A stretch of 64,000 bases of DNA from Phlegmacium glaucopus (taxonomy: Eukaryota; Basidiomycota; Agaricomycetes; Agaricales; Cortinariaceae), in contig MU129988.1 of assembly GCA_015039465.1 (NCBI GenBank), positions 495,061-559,060 on the forward strand. The letters run 5' to 3'. The position numbers and the translations under genes were made by a program. Below the pieces are notes generated by a model. It was not told where the DNA came from and ran no database searches. It was given only the letters and a program-made list of their open reading frames with translations. This document shows positions 47,882 to 58,925 of the stretch, piece by piece (position 1 is the stretch's first letter; each line of letters opens with the position of its first letter).

Positions 47882-48027
47882 TTCAAGGCTGTATATGGCC
47901 CTTTCGATGCAACGATGAAGGAAAAGGATTGTTATCTCTAATCTACTGGTGAAGATCTAGTGGTGTGACCAACTGACTGAAACCGGTCACCTCGGTTTGT
48001 GACATTCCTAACCCAACCCAACCAACC

Positions 48028-48062
48028 CTAACCGGATCGTAACTGGGTATCCGAATGGGGCC
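48028..48062. repeat. Right terminal inverted repeat of the Harbinger element
   Basis: It ends GGGTATCCGAATGGGGCC, followed by the TTA target copy. Confidence 0.9.
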
Positions 48063-48986
48063 TTAGTCAATAAACTCTGTGTAGGCGATTACCCAGTGAA
48101 TTGGTATAAACCAATGAGGTTTCATGGTTTCACCTCCACCAGCAAACTTGGGGCCAGCTTACCAGCACCAGACAGCACCGGACAGCACCATAGAACCATA
48201 GAAAAGGTTCTTTTGTTTATAGTGTTGAAATATTTTGTGCCAATCATGTCATATCGCATCATAATTGCATCGTCATTAGTACTGAATACCTAACATATAG
48301 TGTAAATCTCTCATAGCTACATAGCCACAATTGAATGTCAGAATGTGTATAAGTAGTACAACCGATTGAGGTGAAACCTCATCGGTTTATACCAATTCAC
48401 TGGGTATTTGCCTACACAGAGCTTATTGACTAAGTTACTTAATCATTATGAGTCCCCTTTAGGGGCTTGTTCTTATAAGCGGATGCGGCTTTCAAAGGTA
48501 ACACAAGACTTGCCGGTAACTTGCATGATTGCACGTGTTGATGGTGATGGCCTTGTTTGCCACGCGAAAACAATTTACTCACTGTCAATCGCGTCTTTAA
48601 GAAACTCAATGCTCATGGAGATGCTATAAAAATACCAGTATAATTTCATTTGAAGGGACTCGTATATGCCACGCGGAGCGATGGCCCTCACCCACAAGTC
48701 CTCTGTAACGTGATCTATAAACCGACATCCAAATTTTGACATATAGTGCTTGTCCAGTGTCATGGTAACACTATCCAAAAATGGCCTGACACTAGACAGC
48801 ACTATAGAGTGCTATAAGGTGCTATATAGGGCTAGGCTAATACTGTCCATAATTAATTAGAGAGGCCTATACTCACAATATTCTAATAGCATCACAACTA
48901 GAGTAAGGAAATTGTTAAAAAAGAATCATATTCAACTAAGTACTTGTAGTCTAAACATTGTAATATATACTACTTATATATACTAC

Positions 48987-49345
48987 TGTAAAGGATCATC
49001 GTCATGGTCATTGCACCACATCATCATCATTGCACATCATTGTCATTGTCACAGGTTGTTGTTGTCATGTCATCATTGTTGCAGGCCATCATTGTTGCAG
49101 GCCGTTGTTGTCATCGCACATTGTCATTGTTGCATGTTGTCATCATTGTTGCATGTTGTCGTCATCACATGTCATCATCGTTGCATGTTGTCGTCAGACT
49201 CATCACATGTCATTGAGGGGGCTGTCGTCATTCCAACTCGTTTGTTGTGCATTGTCATTGTGCATTGTTTGTGCACTGTTGTCATGTGTCATTTGTGCAT
49301 CATTGTCATGTGTTGTTTGTGTATCATTGTTGTGTGTTGTCATTG
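48987..49345. repeat. Degenerate GTTGTCATC/GTTGCATGTTGTC minisatellite
   Basis: Short units of cat, gtt and gtc words repeat with variations (for example ttgttgcatgttgtc) over about 360 bp. The Cys/His-rich translations of this region are artefacts of the repeat. Confidence 0.8.
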
Positions 49346-49573
49346 GTGCAAAAAATGGTTTGGTGGGGCCAAATGAGCCCCAACCATTGTTTCTGGGGTG
49401 AAATAAATTAATATAGTATAATAGAAACTAAAAAAAAACTGTTGTTTGTCTATGGGTTGGTCTTCCTCTGGTATTGTCATAGCCGTTGCTGTTGTACCTG
49501 TAGATTAAAATCAGTGAGGTAAATAAAATAAAGATCAAGATAGAAAGTACTTACCCCCTATGAGGGGGGATTA

Positions 49574-49723
49574 CAAGCAGTGTTGTTGTTGTCACTTGTT
49601 ATTGTTATTGTTCATTGAGATTGGCCACCATTTGTTGTTTGCTGATTGGTTGTTGTTTGTCATTTGTTGTTGTTGCTGTTGCTGTAAGTATTGTAGTTGT
49701 CAGGTGGTGGTGGTGGTGGCGGT
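49574..49723. repeat. TTG/TGG simple-sequence region
   Basis: Runs of ttgttg words are followed by a ggt trinucleotide array near 49703-49720. Confidence 0.75.
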
Positions 49724-49939
49724 ATGGAACGACAAACTTGGTGGGAACAAATGTTGAACTTACATATTTAATAATTTTAGTTTTTGCGCATGGACACTTG
49801 GTTTAGGGTTGGTTTATTTAACTTAATGAAAAACAATGTATTCTAATGTGACACATTGATAAGGCTAGACTATGTTAGACAGCACTGGTGTGTGTCACAT
49901 GGATGCTATGAAACTATAATTCACTATAGTTATGGTGAC

Positions 49940-50278
49940 TGTTAGGGGATACTCATTGTATCCGCCCTTAGGTATGCTTAGCACTTGTCATTACCTTTCA
50001 CTTTACTCTATGATTGTATTACATGTCGCGTTCCTCATCCTACCCTTTACAGACATCCCTTTATCATTGTAGTAGTAGGTAGTAGTTGACCCTTCGCCGA
50101 TGACATCATACAGATGTCAGTTCTATTCTTGGTATCTACCTCACCCTACCTTCCATTATGTACTAGCCATATTTAGTTGTATTAGCTCCCACGCTTGTAG
50201 TATATAGGTGTAAGGTGGTTATTGAAGATAACCACCTTTGAATTCAACTTGATTCACAGGTTCTACATTGCTCTAACA
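49940..50278 (+). repeat. Left LTR of the KH-carrying element
   Basis: It is 339 bp and differs from the right copy by scattered changes and a 9 bp or so length difference near 50072, where gtagta is repeated. Confidence 0.88.
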
Positions 50279-50511
50279 TAATTCTAAGGTCACTATGAGC
50301 TCGCCCTTCTCTAGCCCGCTCCCATTCCCCTGCCCCAGTTCATACTGCCCTATAGTGTTGAGGTTTAACCTTTACACTATTACCCAAACTCTACCCCGTC
50401 CATATTCAACTGCCCTTGTCAGTGTTTAGCATCTGTGCTTGCCCTCGTGCTTGTCAGCATCTACTCCTGTGCCCGCTCCCTTTGATTAGACACCATGCCT
50501 TCTGCCCTACT

Positions 50512-51258
50512 CCCTCTGACGACCTCTCCTCCATCCTTTGACAACTGGCCAACCAGCTAGACTCCCTAGAGGTCAGACTGGACCGCATTGAGGCCTCGGC
50601 AGGCCCCACAATCACATTGACCAGCTCCCTCCCCTTCGCTGACTCAAAGGAGGCATCCAAAGTCCCCCTGTTTTGGGAGGCACCCTCTACCAAAGGCAAG
50701 GGTTGAGCCAAGGCTCCTCAAGCCCCATTGAAAGCCACGTCGGCCAAGAAGGAACACCCTACTAAGAAGGGTGCTATCCCCTCTGCTGCCATCCCCCTCC
50801 TCCTTGCTCAGACATTCCCTATTGAGGGCAAGACCGACTGCCACCTCGTTACGGTGGTTATCCCTGACTCTGCTGCCCAGCACATTATCAGTCAGGGTGG
50901 CAAGGGCCTTAAACAGGTCCATGACATCTCTGGTGCCCAGGTCAATGCCTATACTTTGGCGAATGGCCCCATTGACGAGTGCCATGTCTCTATCAGAGGT
51001 ACTGACCTCCAAATCGGTGATGCCCTAGTGGTATTGGGCAAGTGGATTGCTCGCAAGAAGATTCACCCCCCTAAGTTGAAGAAGATTCACCCCCCCAAGT
51101 TGAAGAAGACTAGCCCTGAAAAGGGTTTGACCAAACCTGCCTGCCCTAACCCTATCACATTCCCACCCCAGCACCTGCCTCCCTTTTCCACTACCCAGCG
51201 CTCAGGGCCATCTACCGGATCCTGCATCATTGAGGTCCCTACTGAGGAGTCCAACTAG
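50512..51258 (+). pseudogene. Gag-like protein with a KH RNA-binding domain, two stop codons
   Basis: The frame shows a probable coiled-coil (QLANQLDSLEVRLDRIEAS), a Lys-rich stretch, then a KH-type domain. The KH domain reads TVVIPDSAAQHIISQGGKGL then KQVHDISGAQVNAY and ISIRGTDL-like strands, with GGKG in the place of the GxxG loop. A Lys/Pro repeat (KKIHPPKLKK, twice) and a Pro-rich tail follow. Two in-frame TGA codons interrupt the upstream part, at about 50539 (before QLANQ) and about 50704 (after KGKG). From about 50728 the frame is open to the TAG at 51258. KH domains bind single-stranded RNA or DNA, so this part could act like a nucleocapsid in packaging; that role is inference. Confidence 0.7.
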
Positions 51259-51614
51259 GACTCCCTCAGGGACTGCTTTTGCCCCTATGGTGGTGATGGC
51301 CTCCCTGGAACCCAGCTCTACACCCATTGCTCCTACTGTCACGATGGGCAGCTCCAACCCCTCCATGCCTCAAGGTCAGTTGACACTGATGCAGATTGAC
51401 TTGATCCAGCAAGGCCTAATCTCCCCCCCTGCCAGAGTTCCTGTGTCCAATCACCAGAGCATTGACCCCTCTGCGTATGGGCCTGGACCTCCGGGTCGCG
51501 GCAGGCTGTCTCAGAACATGGCCTGACAAAAAATTTAAGTATAGGTATATGTGCGTTCCTTATACTTTAATTATTGTCATTTGTCATGGACAACAAATCT
51601 TAATAGGGGAATGA

Positions 51615-51940
51615 TGTTAGGGGATACTCATTGTATCCGCCCCTAGGTACACTTAGTACTCATCATTACTTTCACTTTACTCTACGATCATATTACATGC
51701 CATGTTCCCCATCCTACCCTTTATGGACATCCCTTTATCGTTGTAGTAGTTGACCCTTCGCCAATGACATCATACAGATGTCAGTTCTATTCTTGGTATC
51801 TACCTCACCCTACCTTCTATTATGTACTAGCCATATTTAGTTGTATTAGCTCCCACACTTGTAGTATAGGTGTAAGGTGGTTATTGAAGATAACCATTTT
51901 AGAATTTAACTTGATTCACGGGTTCTACATTGCTCTAACA
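51615..51940 (+). repeat. Right LTR of the KH-carrying element
   Basis: It is 326 bp with the same termini as 49940-50278. Confidence 0.88.
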
Positions 51941-51955
51941 GTGATGTGACTATAG

Positions 51956-52271
51956 TGTTGGAATATTTTGCAGCTAGAACAGATGAAATGTCAGTCTCAA
52001 CCTTTTGGATAAAAGTTGTATTAATTATTATACCTAGAACAGATGAAATGTAACTAGGTAATTGTTAGATGTAGTATTAAATGAATAAATGAATGAAACT
52101 CACATCTCAACTTTTTGGATAAAAGTTGAGACTTGTAATAAACAAAACTCCATGACTAAATGAATGTGATTATGTAATATGAGAAATAACCCAAATAATG
52201 GATAAAAGAAATGATAAGATAAAAAATACTCAAATAACAATCAACGGAATGATACTCACACAATTTCAACA
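51956..52271 (-). mobile_element. LTR of a second Copia-like family, minus orientation, truncated element
   Basis: The segment begins TGTTGGAATATTTTG and ends CAATTTCAACA. Immediately after it comes ctccccctt, which on the minus strand reads AAGGGGGAG next to TGTTGAAAT, the usual polypurine tract and 3' LTR start of Copia elements. No second LTR or polyprotein was found downstream, so only the 3' end remains. Two internal copies of ctagaacagatgaaatg lie near 51974 and 52033. Confidence 0.65.
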
Positions 52272-52486
52272 CTCCCCCTTGAGTGAAACACTGTTGATGC
52301 CCAGTATCATGTGTGCAATCATCATGTGATGATGAATGTGCTGATTGTGTTATTGATTACATGATGAGGCTTCTTGTTGTTTCTAAGACTGAGTTTGAAT
52401 GCCCTGCTTCTCTAATTCCCCCAACCCCAGCCTTTTGATGAACTGTATGAATTTCGGTCTTGCCACATCAGGAAAAATGACTTCTG

Positions 52487-52650
52487 CCCTAGGCTGTCCT
52501 GAAATGTCCTGGGGTGCCCCAGGCAGCTCAGGGTGCTCAGGTCAAGAGGTCGCCCTGGGGTGCAATGTATGAAAAGTCTTAGGCTGTCCTGTGGCAACCT
52601 GAGGCAACCTGAGAGCATCCTGAGGCAACCTGAGAGTGTCCTAGGCAGCC
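52487..52650. repeat. Degenerate minisatellite of tgtcctg/gcaacctgag units
   Basis: Units such as tgaggcaacctgagag repeat several times, mixed with tgtcctggggtgccc words. The translation is Leu/Arg/Ser-rich and not a real protein. Confidence 0.75.
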
Positions 52651-53309
52651 TTAGTCCCTTTGGATCTGATGCTAAAAAACATATATAAACCAGATATTTG
52701 AATGGTCTCACACAACAGAATAATAATAATAATAATAAAATTATATTCAATTATTCTAAACATCATATATACTAGTAATAAAATAATAATAAAATAGTGA
52801 TACATAAATATACTACATATATAATACTGGGGAAGTAGGAAATAAGAAAACAAAATTGTGGGTGGTTTATATATCTTTTGGATGGCGCACAGACCATTGG
52901 TCACATGATCACAGATAAGCATGATTTCAAGCATATGGTGCTGGGTCAGGGTAGATTACATAAATTCCAAAAAAGGAAATTTTTAAAAGATGGTAGAGAA
53001 TTGTTTTAGGACCCTGAATATGTTTAAATTATATTAATAGCAGCTCTCCTTATTGAGAAAACTGCAAAATACTTTCCTGGACATGGTGGTTATTATTAAA
53101 GATTTTCTAGCAAAATTCATAAATTCTAAGGGACTCCCAGGGCCTCCTGATGTGATTTAATCCAGATGGTCAATGCACCAGGATACACTAAAGGTGTCCT
53201 GAGAAAATGGGTGACACTCAAAACTTTATCTATGCTGTCCTAGGTTGTCCTGACTCCTGAGGTGTCCTTGGATAAGTGTGTAACACTCAAATTTTACCTG
53301 TGCTGCTCT

Positions 53310-53362
53310 AGGATGTCCTGGGGTGTCCTGGGGTGTCCTGGGGTGTCCTGGGATGTCCTGAG
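53310..53362. repeat. 10 bp minisatellite, tgtcctgggg units
   Basis: Four to five near-identical tandem copies of tgtcctgggg are followed by diverged ones. The same word occurs in the 52487-52650 repeat. Confidence 0.85.
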
Positions 53363-55797
53363 TAGTGATGTGATACTAACAAATTACCCAAGGCTACCTA
53401 GGGCCAAAATCGTTTTTCCTGATGCCTAGGAGTGTTTCAAAAAGACTCACATTGTTCATTTGACCTCTATATTGCCCATAAGCCCTTCATCTCCTCCTGA
53501 ATCCTCATCCACTCTCTATTACAATTAATGATAATGATGCTGATTTTCTTTCTGTACACATATCTGTGCCATAACAATCTTATTCACAAACCAACAAACA
53601 GCCTTCACTAAAATAATTGGAAAAATTGAACTGTGTGTTGTTATCTCATCAAATGAAAAAAATGTCATATTTACCAAATGAAATAGTGAAAACTGCACTT
53701 AGAAGAGTATACATTGCATGGTTGATCAATGAGTTATGTGGAAGATTAAGTGTTTAGCATTATTGTACATAGTAGTGCTAATTGCAAGCATTTGTTTGCA
53801 TCTGTATGTGGCCTCCTCAAATCTTTTTTAAGCTGGTTAAGAAAATAAAAGATGATAGACTATTACAGTTTGTTATTACTTTACATAATATAGTAGCAGC
53901 TTCTATCAATAACCATAGTGGCTGGCTCATTATCCAGGACACTTCAAATTACAAGATTTCTGAGTAAATAGAGATCTAATTTAATTAATGTTTTAGGTGC
54001 ATATATTATTTTTGAATAGACTCATAAAAAATTCTGTACTTATTATCTCCAGGAAAAGTTTCTGAAGTCAGTGTAATATTCTGGATTAAATTAGCTCATA
54101 TTTTTTAATTTAAAAAGGATTTACAGGTTTACAATTACACTAATTAAAGTAGACCTAAATCCTAAGGCTAGATAACCTTAGGATAAATACAAAGCAATTG
54201 AAAAGGGTAAATAACTATAAAGACCTCTGTTGGTTATATTATAAATGTTATATAAGATTTCAGGGCAGGAATGAATTGTGTTATTTGCAGAGGATAATAA
54301 AGAGGACTTGAGAATGGAGATTAAGCCAAGCAGAAATTTGTTCAATACCAGTCTAGATACAATTTCTGACCCAGGGGCATTCACCAGGGTCCTGGATATT
54401 TATGTCTCTTGTGTTGCTGTTCAACCTCCAAGTACCAACCAGAGATCTATTGGAAAAACTTCTAAATAAACACTGCCACAGGAAGAAAATTTATCATGCT
54501 CAAGGTTTAATCATTGGTAAACTCAAGTGTAGCCCTAAGTGAACATTGACTGATGATCAACTTACAGAGGTGCAAAATGACTCTTGGTATGGTCTGCCAA
54601 GATATGTAAATTTGTTATCCCTCTTTATTGCATTGACATGTACTTTCATTGTAGAAGTCCAAGTACTTGAAATGTTAAGAGGTTGGTGCAAACATCAACA
54701 AGGCCCTAATTCTTTATAATAGAAATGTTAATAAGACCTCAATGCTCAATGGATGCTAATGTTAACAAGGCCCTAATGCTAAAAGTATGCTATGGCAGGG
54801 CCCATAGATTTTATACATTCCTTCACGATGTATAGAAGCTTCTTATTCTATTTAAATTTGACAGTTGTCTTTTCTGAGAGTGTCAGTTACAACCTCAGTT
54901 AGAACCCTCATCAGTGATGGAAGCACATAATTTAAAAGGATGTTTAAGATCAAACATAAGGCAATAATTTTTTTCCTCCTGTCAGTGTTAGATGGATATT
55001 GTACACTCATGTGATGTATCATGTGATCACTCATCTTTATTAATAATATTTTCTCTTCCCTCAGTTGTCATTGTATCTTCTCTGACACTAAGGCTGCACC
55101 CTGTTGCATCTAGTCATACTGAGAGGTTATGAGCCCATATATTGGCTACAGAGTGGTCAGAAGACTTCTACAACTCATTTTCATGAAAACTACTACTCAA
55201 AATATACACATATAGTCAGGATGGAACTGCTGAATACAACTTTTCTGTAAGGGTGCGTAAGTTCCCAGTAACCAAGTTAAATTCAAAGGTGCTTATCTTT
55301 GATAAGCACCTTTCACTTATATACTACATGTGTGTAAATACGACCTAACTAGCTAAATAAAAGGAAGGCATGTGTGTGTAAAGATAACAAGAATAATGTT
55401 GATGTGTGATTGCTGTGATCAGGGATGCCATATGGCATGAGAAACTACTACTAAAACAAGAAGAGGGTGAGGTCGTGTACTAGCCGAAGCATTCAACGAT
55501 GGATGAAGGATATGGATATATGGTGGTGGATACAATCATAGAGAAGATGAAAGTAAACAAGTAACTAAGCATACCTAGAGTTGGACACAACAAGGTGTCC
55601 CCTTACATTTTCAACCTGAATCTAATATAACTTAAATTTACATAATTGGAACTTTCAAATCTGGATTGATGGCATTGTTATTGAAATCAAGTGCACAGCA
55701 TTGAGTATTGAACATAATGACAAGTGAATTAATGATGATCCCACTATTCAGGTGCATCTGCTAAACAAAAAGTATTGTAAAGTGGTTGAATACCTGG

Positions 55798-56178
55798 TGT
55801 TACAACTTCAAACAATTCAGGTATACTGATCGTTAACAGTCATTACTATGTCAGAGTTTGGATCTAAGCTGAGCTCTAGAGCTATGGAGACTTGTTAAGG
55901 GCTTGAGAAGCTGTTGAGTTTGAGGGCGAAGAAGGTAGAGAAAGGTTTGTCTATTAAAGACTAGGTACAGAATATTGTACTAGATACAAGGGTTTATATA
56001 CTAAAAAGGTAAATGAAATGCATGAGGTAAAAGTAAGTAAAACATGTTTGACAAATGTATAAAAAGTAAATGATATCTGTATGTAAGTGAAACAATGAAT
56101 GTCTCATGTAGGACGCATGTGTGATAAAGTAAAAAGAAATGAAAAGAGTGCGTACTCAGCATGTATGAAGTTGTAACA
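55798..56178 (-). mobile_element. Solo LTR-like sequence, family shared with 61416-61788
   Basis: It begins TGTTACAACTTCAAAC and ends GAAGTTGTAACA. On the minus strand it has a TATA-like box (tagtatataaaccc), so it is oriented right to left. It is closely similar to the reverse complement of 61416-61788. No target duplication was recognised at its edges and no internal element region adjoins it. Confidence 0.7.
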
Positions 56179-57911
56179 CCCAGTTGCAATAGTGGTGACT
56201 CTGATAAGTAAAATTCCATTGGTTGCATCACCTGAATATTTGATTTTTTTCTGAATTTTTATTATTTACTGTTTACTCAGAAATTTTCAATAAAAAAAAA
56301 AGAATTTGACACTGTAAACTTGTATGAATTTGAAGAACCCAGACATCTATCCTGTCTAGACCTGGCTCTCCTTTACACAACCTGATCTTCACAAGCCCAA
56401 TCTTCAGAAGCCTGATCTATAGGAATCTGGTCTTTAGGAACCCAATCTTCTGCTTCTGTCACTGTATTTTTAAAAAGGCAGTTGGGTGAATGTGAGTAGA
56501 ATTTTCAACTTACTTTGCAGCTGTAGTGTAATTTCAAGCTGTTCCAAACCTCATAAACTAGCCCTTGTTTACCCATTTTTAATTTTTTTAATTTTTTTAC
56601 CCATATTTAGCCATATACCTGTGCTTTTGACTTGTTTCAATGAAGCAGACAAGTAGAGTATCATGCAAGACAGCTGCATGTGAGATTATAGGAACTCCAG
56701 GTAAGTGACACAAGAGCTATGGTAAGCTGAAGTCCAGAGTGAGTAACTGGGGACTTCTGGCAAGTTAGCTACTTATAAAAGGGAACAATAAGAAAGCTAT
56801 CTGGAGATATCTTGACAGGATCTGATCTGAGATCTGATAATAGATCTGGAGATCAGATCAGATCAGATATAATCTAAGATGTAATCTAACATGTAATCTG
56901 AGATGAAAGTTAGATGGAGTAAGATCTGATGACATGTCAGGAGACTAATGAGGCAATTCTAACATGACTAGGCCTGAATTCCATAAAGCCTTCCTTGAGA
57001 GAACACACAACAATACTAGTCTGTGATCAACCAACTATCTACAAGAAATGATCTCTGTTCTTCAGGTGCTGAAAGAAGAAGCTGAGGTGTCCAATGTTAA
57101 AAGGCTTGATTTACAATAATTAATTCATTTTTATCATATGAAAGTAAATGATTATCAAAGACAGTACCACTCAGAAGTGAAAAACCAAAGGAAACCAAGA
57201 GTTCAGTAGAAAATTTCCAGAGATCTAGAATATGCACCAACAACAGCCTTTTATAAACAACCTTCTGATTCCACATCATCCATAGCTGATGCTGTTAGAG
57301 GACACTACATACACCTACCTTACCTTGCTCTACCATTCCCTACCCTTCTTTTCTCTTCTTTGGTACAACTGGTTAAGTAGTTCCAATTAATGTTCTTGGT
57401 AGTACACATCTCACTTGTGGTAGATACTTATCAAACATTTCTTAAGAATATTTGTTTTATCTGTACTTTTATATTTGTTATAGCTTGTCAGACAAGCATA
57501 GGGTAGATTTTGCATGTTGTTTGCAATCTGTTATATAAATATATAATGAGCAAGGAGATAGTATACTTAATAGTAGTTGAAGTGGTTATAAAGAATCAAA
57601 TGGCCAGTAGGGCTGTCAGAAGAAAACTAATAGGGTGGGATCATAATGATAATGCAATATAATAAAATACTAACATGATAGGTACAATATTTCAATATTT
57701 ATTTCTTTTGAGATATCAATGTGAATGAGTAAATATACTCTCAAATTTAAGTAGTGTCCATAAGGATAGTGGAATTATTAGGGATGACTGCTGGAATGTT
57801 GTTGGTGAAAATAGTGTTGATAGATGGAGTATGTTTGTGAGAATGGTTGTGGATTTAAAAATTGAGTTGGTTGGTGTAGTTTTTGTTTTGAGTAGTGGGA
57901 CTGGCTGTAAA
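56179..57911. other. AT-rich region without a supported gene
   Basis: It contains a GATCT-rich simple repeat at about 56815-56935 and otherwise short open frames only. Confidence 0.45.
56815..56935. repeat. Degenerate GATCT/ATCTGA repeat
   Basis: Many short agatct, gatcag and taatct words occur in tandem, with drift. Confidence 0.65.
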
Positions 57912-58310
57912 TGTTACAACTTTGAACGATTCAGATGGTTCTGATTGTAAACAGTCGTATAAGAAAGATTCGTTCATTCGTTCACAGTGAGCTCAAGAGT
58001 ACCAAGAGAGTTATCTCGAGGAATTGTCTTTGAGTTTGAGGAAGTTCTAGAAATAAAGTACCGTGTACAATTCTCAAGAATTAGCTAAAGGAATACATGA
58101 GTTGTGACTACGGTATTTATAATAAGAAGGTCATGCATAAAGTGAGGCGTCCACATGTAAAGAGGTATGCATAGATAATAATAGGTGAAACGATGAGAAG
58201 GAAAAGATAGGCATGTGTTTGACGGAAATGAAAAAGGAGAATGAAGCATGTGTAGGTGAAATGGGGATGTGTTCGGAGGAGTTAAGAAAAGAAAAAGGAA
58301 GTTCGTAACA
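57912..58310 (-). mobile_element. Solo LTR with a perfect 5 bp target duplication
   Basis: It begins TGTTACAACTTTGAACGATT and ends GTTCGTAACA. GTAAA is present directly on both sides (57907-57911 and 58311-58315). It is a distant relative of the 55798-56178 LTR. A single LTR with target duplication means the internal part was removed by recombination between two LTRs. Confidence 0.85.
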
Positions 58311-58925
58311 GTAAATGCACACAAATGTTTCTCTTGTCAGTCTTATCATGGATTGTAATGCTGGATTAACATCATGGTAAATTCTTGGGTTATTTCAGCT
58401 TTGAATTCATTTAGAGATTGGTTTTGTATGTCATCAAAATGTCCAATAAATGAAGTCCTGTCTCTATAAATTCTGTCTTACACTCTAATGCTAAAATTAC
58501 TCAGTTTAAAGGATCATTATCACTTTATATCCAGGATTTAAACATATTCTAAGTCCTCTAAGATCCTCAAGGCATTCTCTAAAGTCTTTATTTTATTGAT
58601 ATAAAAGGATATTGTCTTGCTGGTACTCTGTATGGAGCACAGCTTCTCAATTTACCTTCTTGTATTGATATAGACCATCACATGGCTGCTACAAAGGATT
58701 TTAACTGCTCTGAAAGGTGTAGTAGGCATATTCTTCAGTCTTGGGCATTATAATTAGTCAGAAGAAAATGAGGACATATATACCTTGAAGCCAGTTCTGA
58801 CTGTGATTCTGACTTTGGCCTCCTTTGGGGTAGGTAAATTGCACTTTGACTGTAAAACCTTAGCTGCAGTTAAGAAAAAGGGAGCCATCCAGAAAGAGTA
58901 AGTATTGTAATTTATTTAATAAGAT
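58311..58925. other. AT-rich stretch, no gene seen
   Basis: This lies just downstream of the decayed helicase/peptidase gene and may contain its last remains, but I could not align any. Confidence 0.4.

Larger units (their letters stand above)
39351..48062. mobile_element. PIF/Harbinger DNA transposon, interrupted by a Copia element
   Basis: Terminal inverted repeats begin GGCCCCATTCGGATACCC at 39351 and end with the inverted copy at 48062. The flanking target duplication is TTA (39348-39350 and 48063-48065), as expected for this superfamily. Inside are the two genes typical of Harbinger elements: a Myb/SANT-like protein on the plus strand and a DDE transposase on the minus strand. Without the Copia insertion and one target copy the element is about 3.2 kb. 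Both genes are broken, one by the insertion and one by a stop, so this copy is inactive by itself. Confidence 0.92.
39337..48446. mobile_element. Small inverted-repeat element (MITE-like), split by a Harbinger insertion
   Basis: If 39351-48062 and one TTA are removed, the left end gattaagagacttagtcaat joins a stretch running through 48125. The right end, 48365-48446, is its inverted copy. The terminal inverted repeats share most of about 75 bp, including ctctgtgtaggc, acccagtgaattggtataaa and gaggtttca. The original element is about 400 bp with no coding capacity. Its own target duplication was not clear. The repeat continues across the Harbinger insertion point, which is what shows that the Harbinger element landed inside it. 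Confidence 0.75.
48447..49939. other. Repeat-rich spacer without a supported gene
   Basis: It contains two simple-sequence regions listed separately. Motifs such as agacagcac recur near 48169, 48793 and 49874. The open frames near 48575-48802 and in the TG-rich DNA have no recognisable content. Confidence 0.45.
49940..51940 (+). mobile_element. Short non-autonomous LTR retrotransposon carrying a KH-domain frame
   Basis: Similar LTRs at 49940-50278 and 51615-51940 begin TGTTAGGGGATACTC and end CTCTAACA. The flanks are gtgac (49935-49939) and gtgat (51941-51945), a 5 bp target duplication with one change. A purine-rich tract (aataggggaatga) precedes the right LTR. The inside is only 1.3 kb and contains one broken gag-like frame and no protease, integrase or polymerase, so the element must depend on another for movement. 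No ordinary primer binding site was recognised after the left LTR. Confidence 0.88.
52272..55797. other. AT-rich repetitive region without a supported gene
   Basis: It holds minisatellites (listed separately), an aat repeat near 52721-52740 and short open frames (for example 53782-53967 and 54278-54469) that could be scraps of decayed elements. Nothing could be assigned. Confidence 0.45.

Noticed and set aside
48222..48240. gtgttgaaatattttgtg inside the small element as an LTR start
   Set aside because: It resembles the 51956 LTR start for only about 15 bases and has no matching end; the surrounding inverted repeat explains the segment.
48987..49401. Long Cys/His-rich open frames on the plus strand in three overlapping frames
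   Set aside because: They are produced by the degenerate gtt/gtc/cat minisatellite; all frames stay open and none has a domain or start context.
53310..53362. Regular short repeats that might suggest a CRISPR-like array
   Set aside because: The units are head-to-tail 10 bp copies without spacers, in a eukaryotic genome; a minisatellite explains them.
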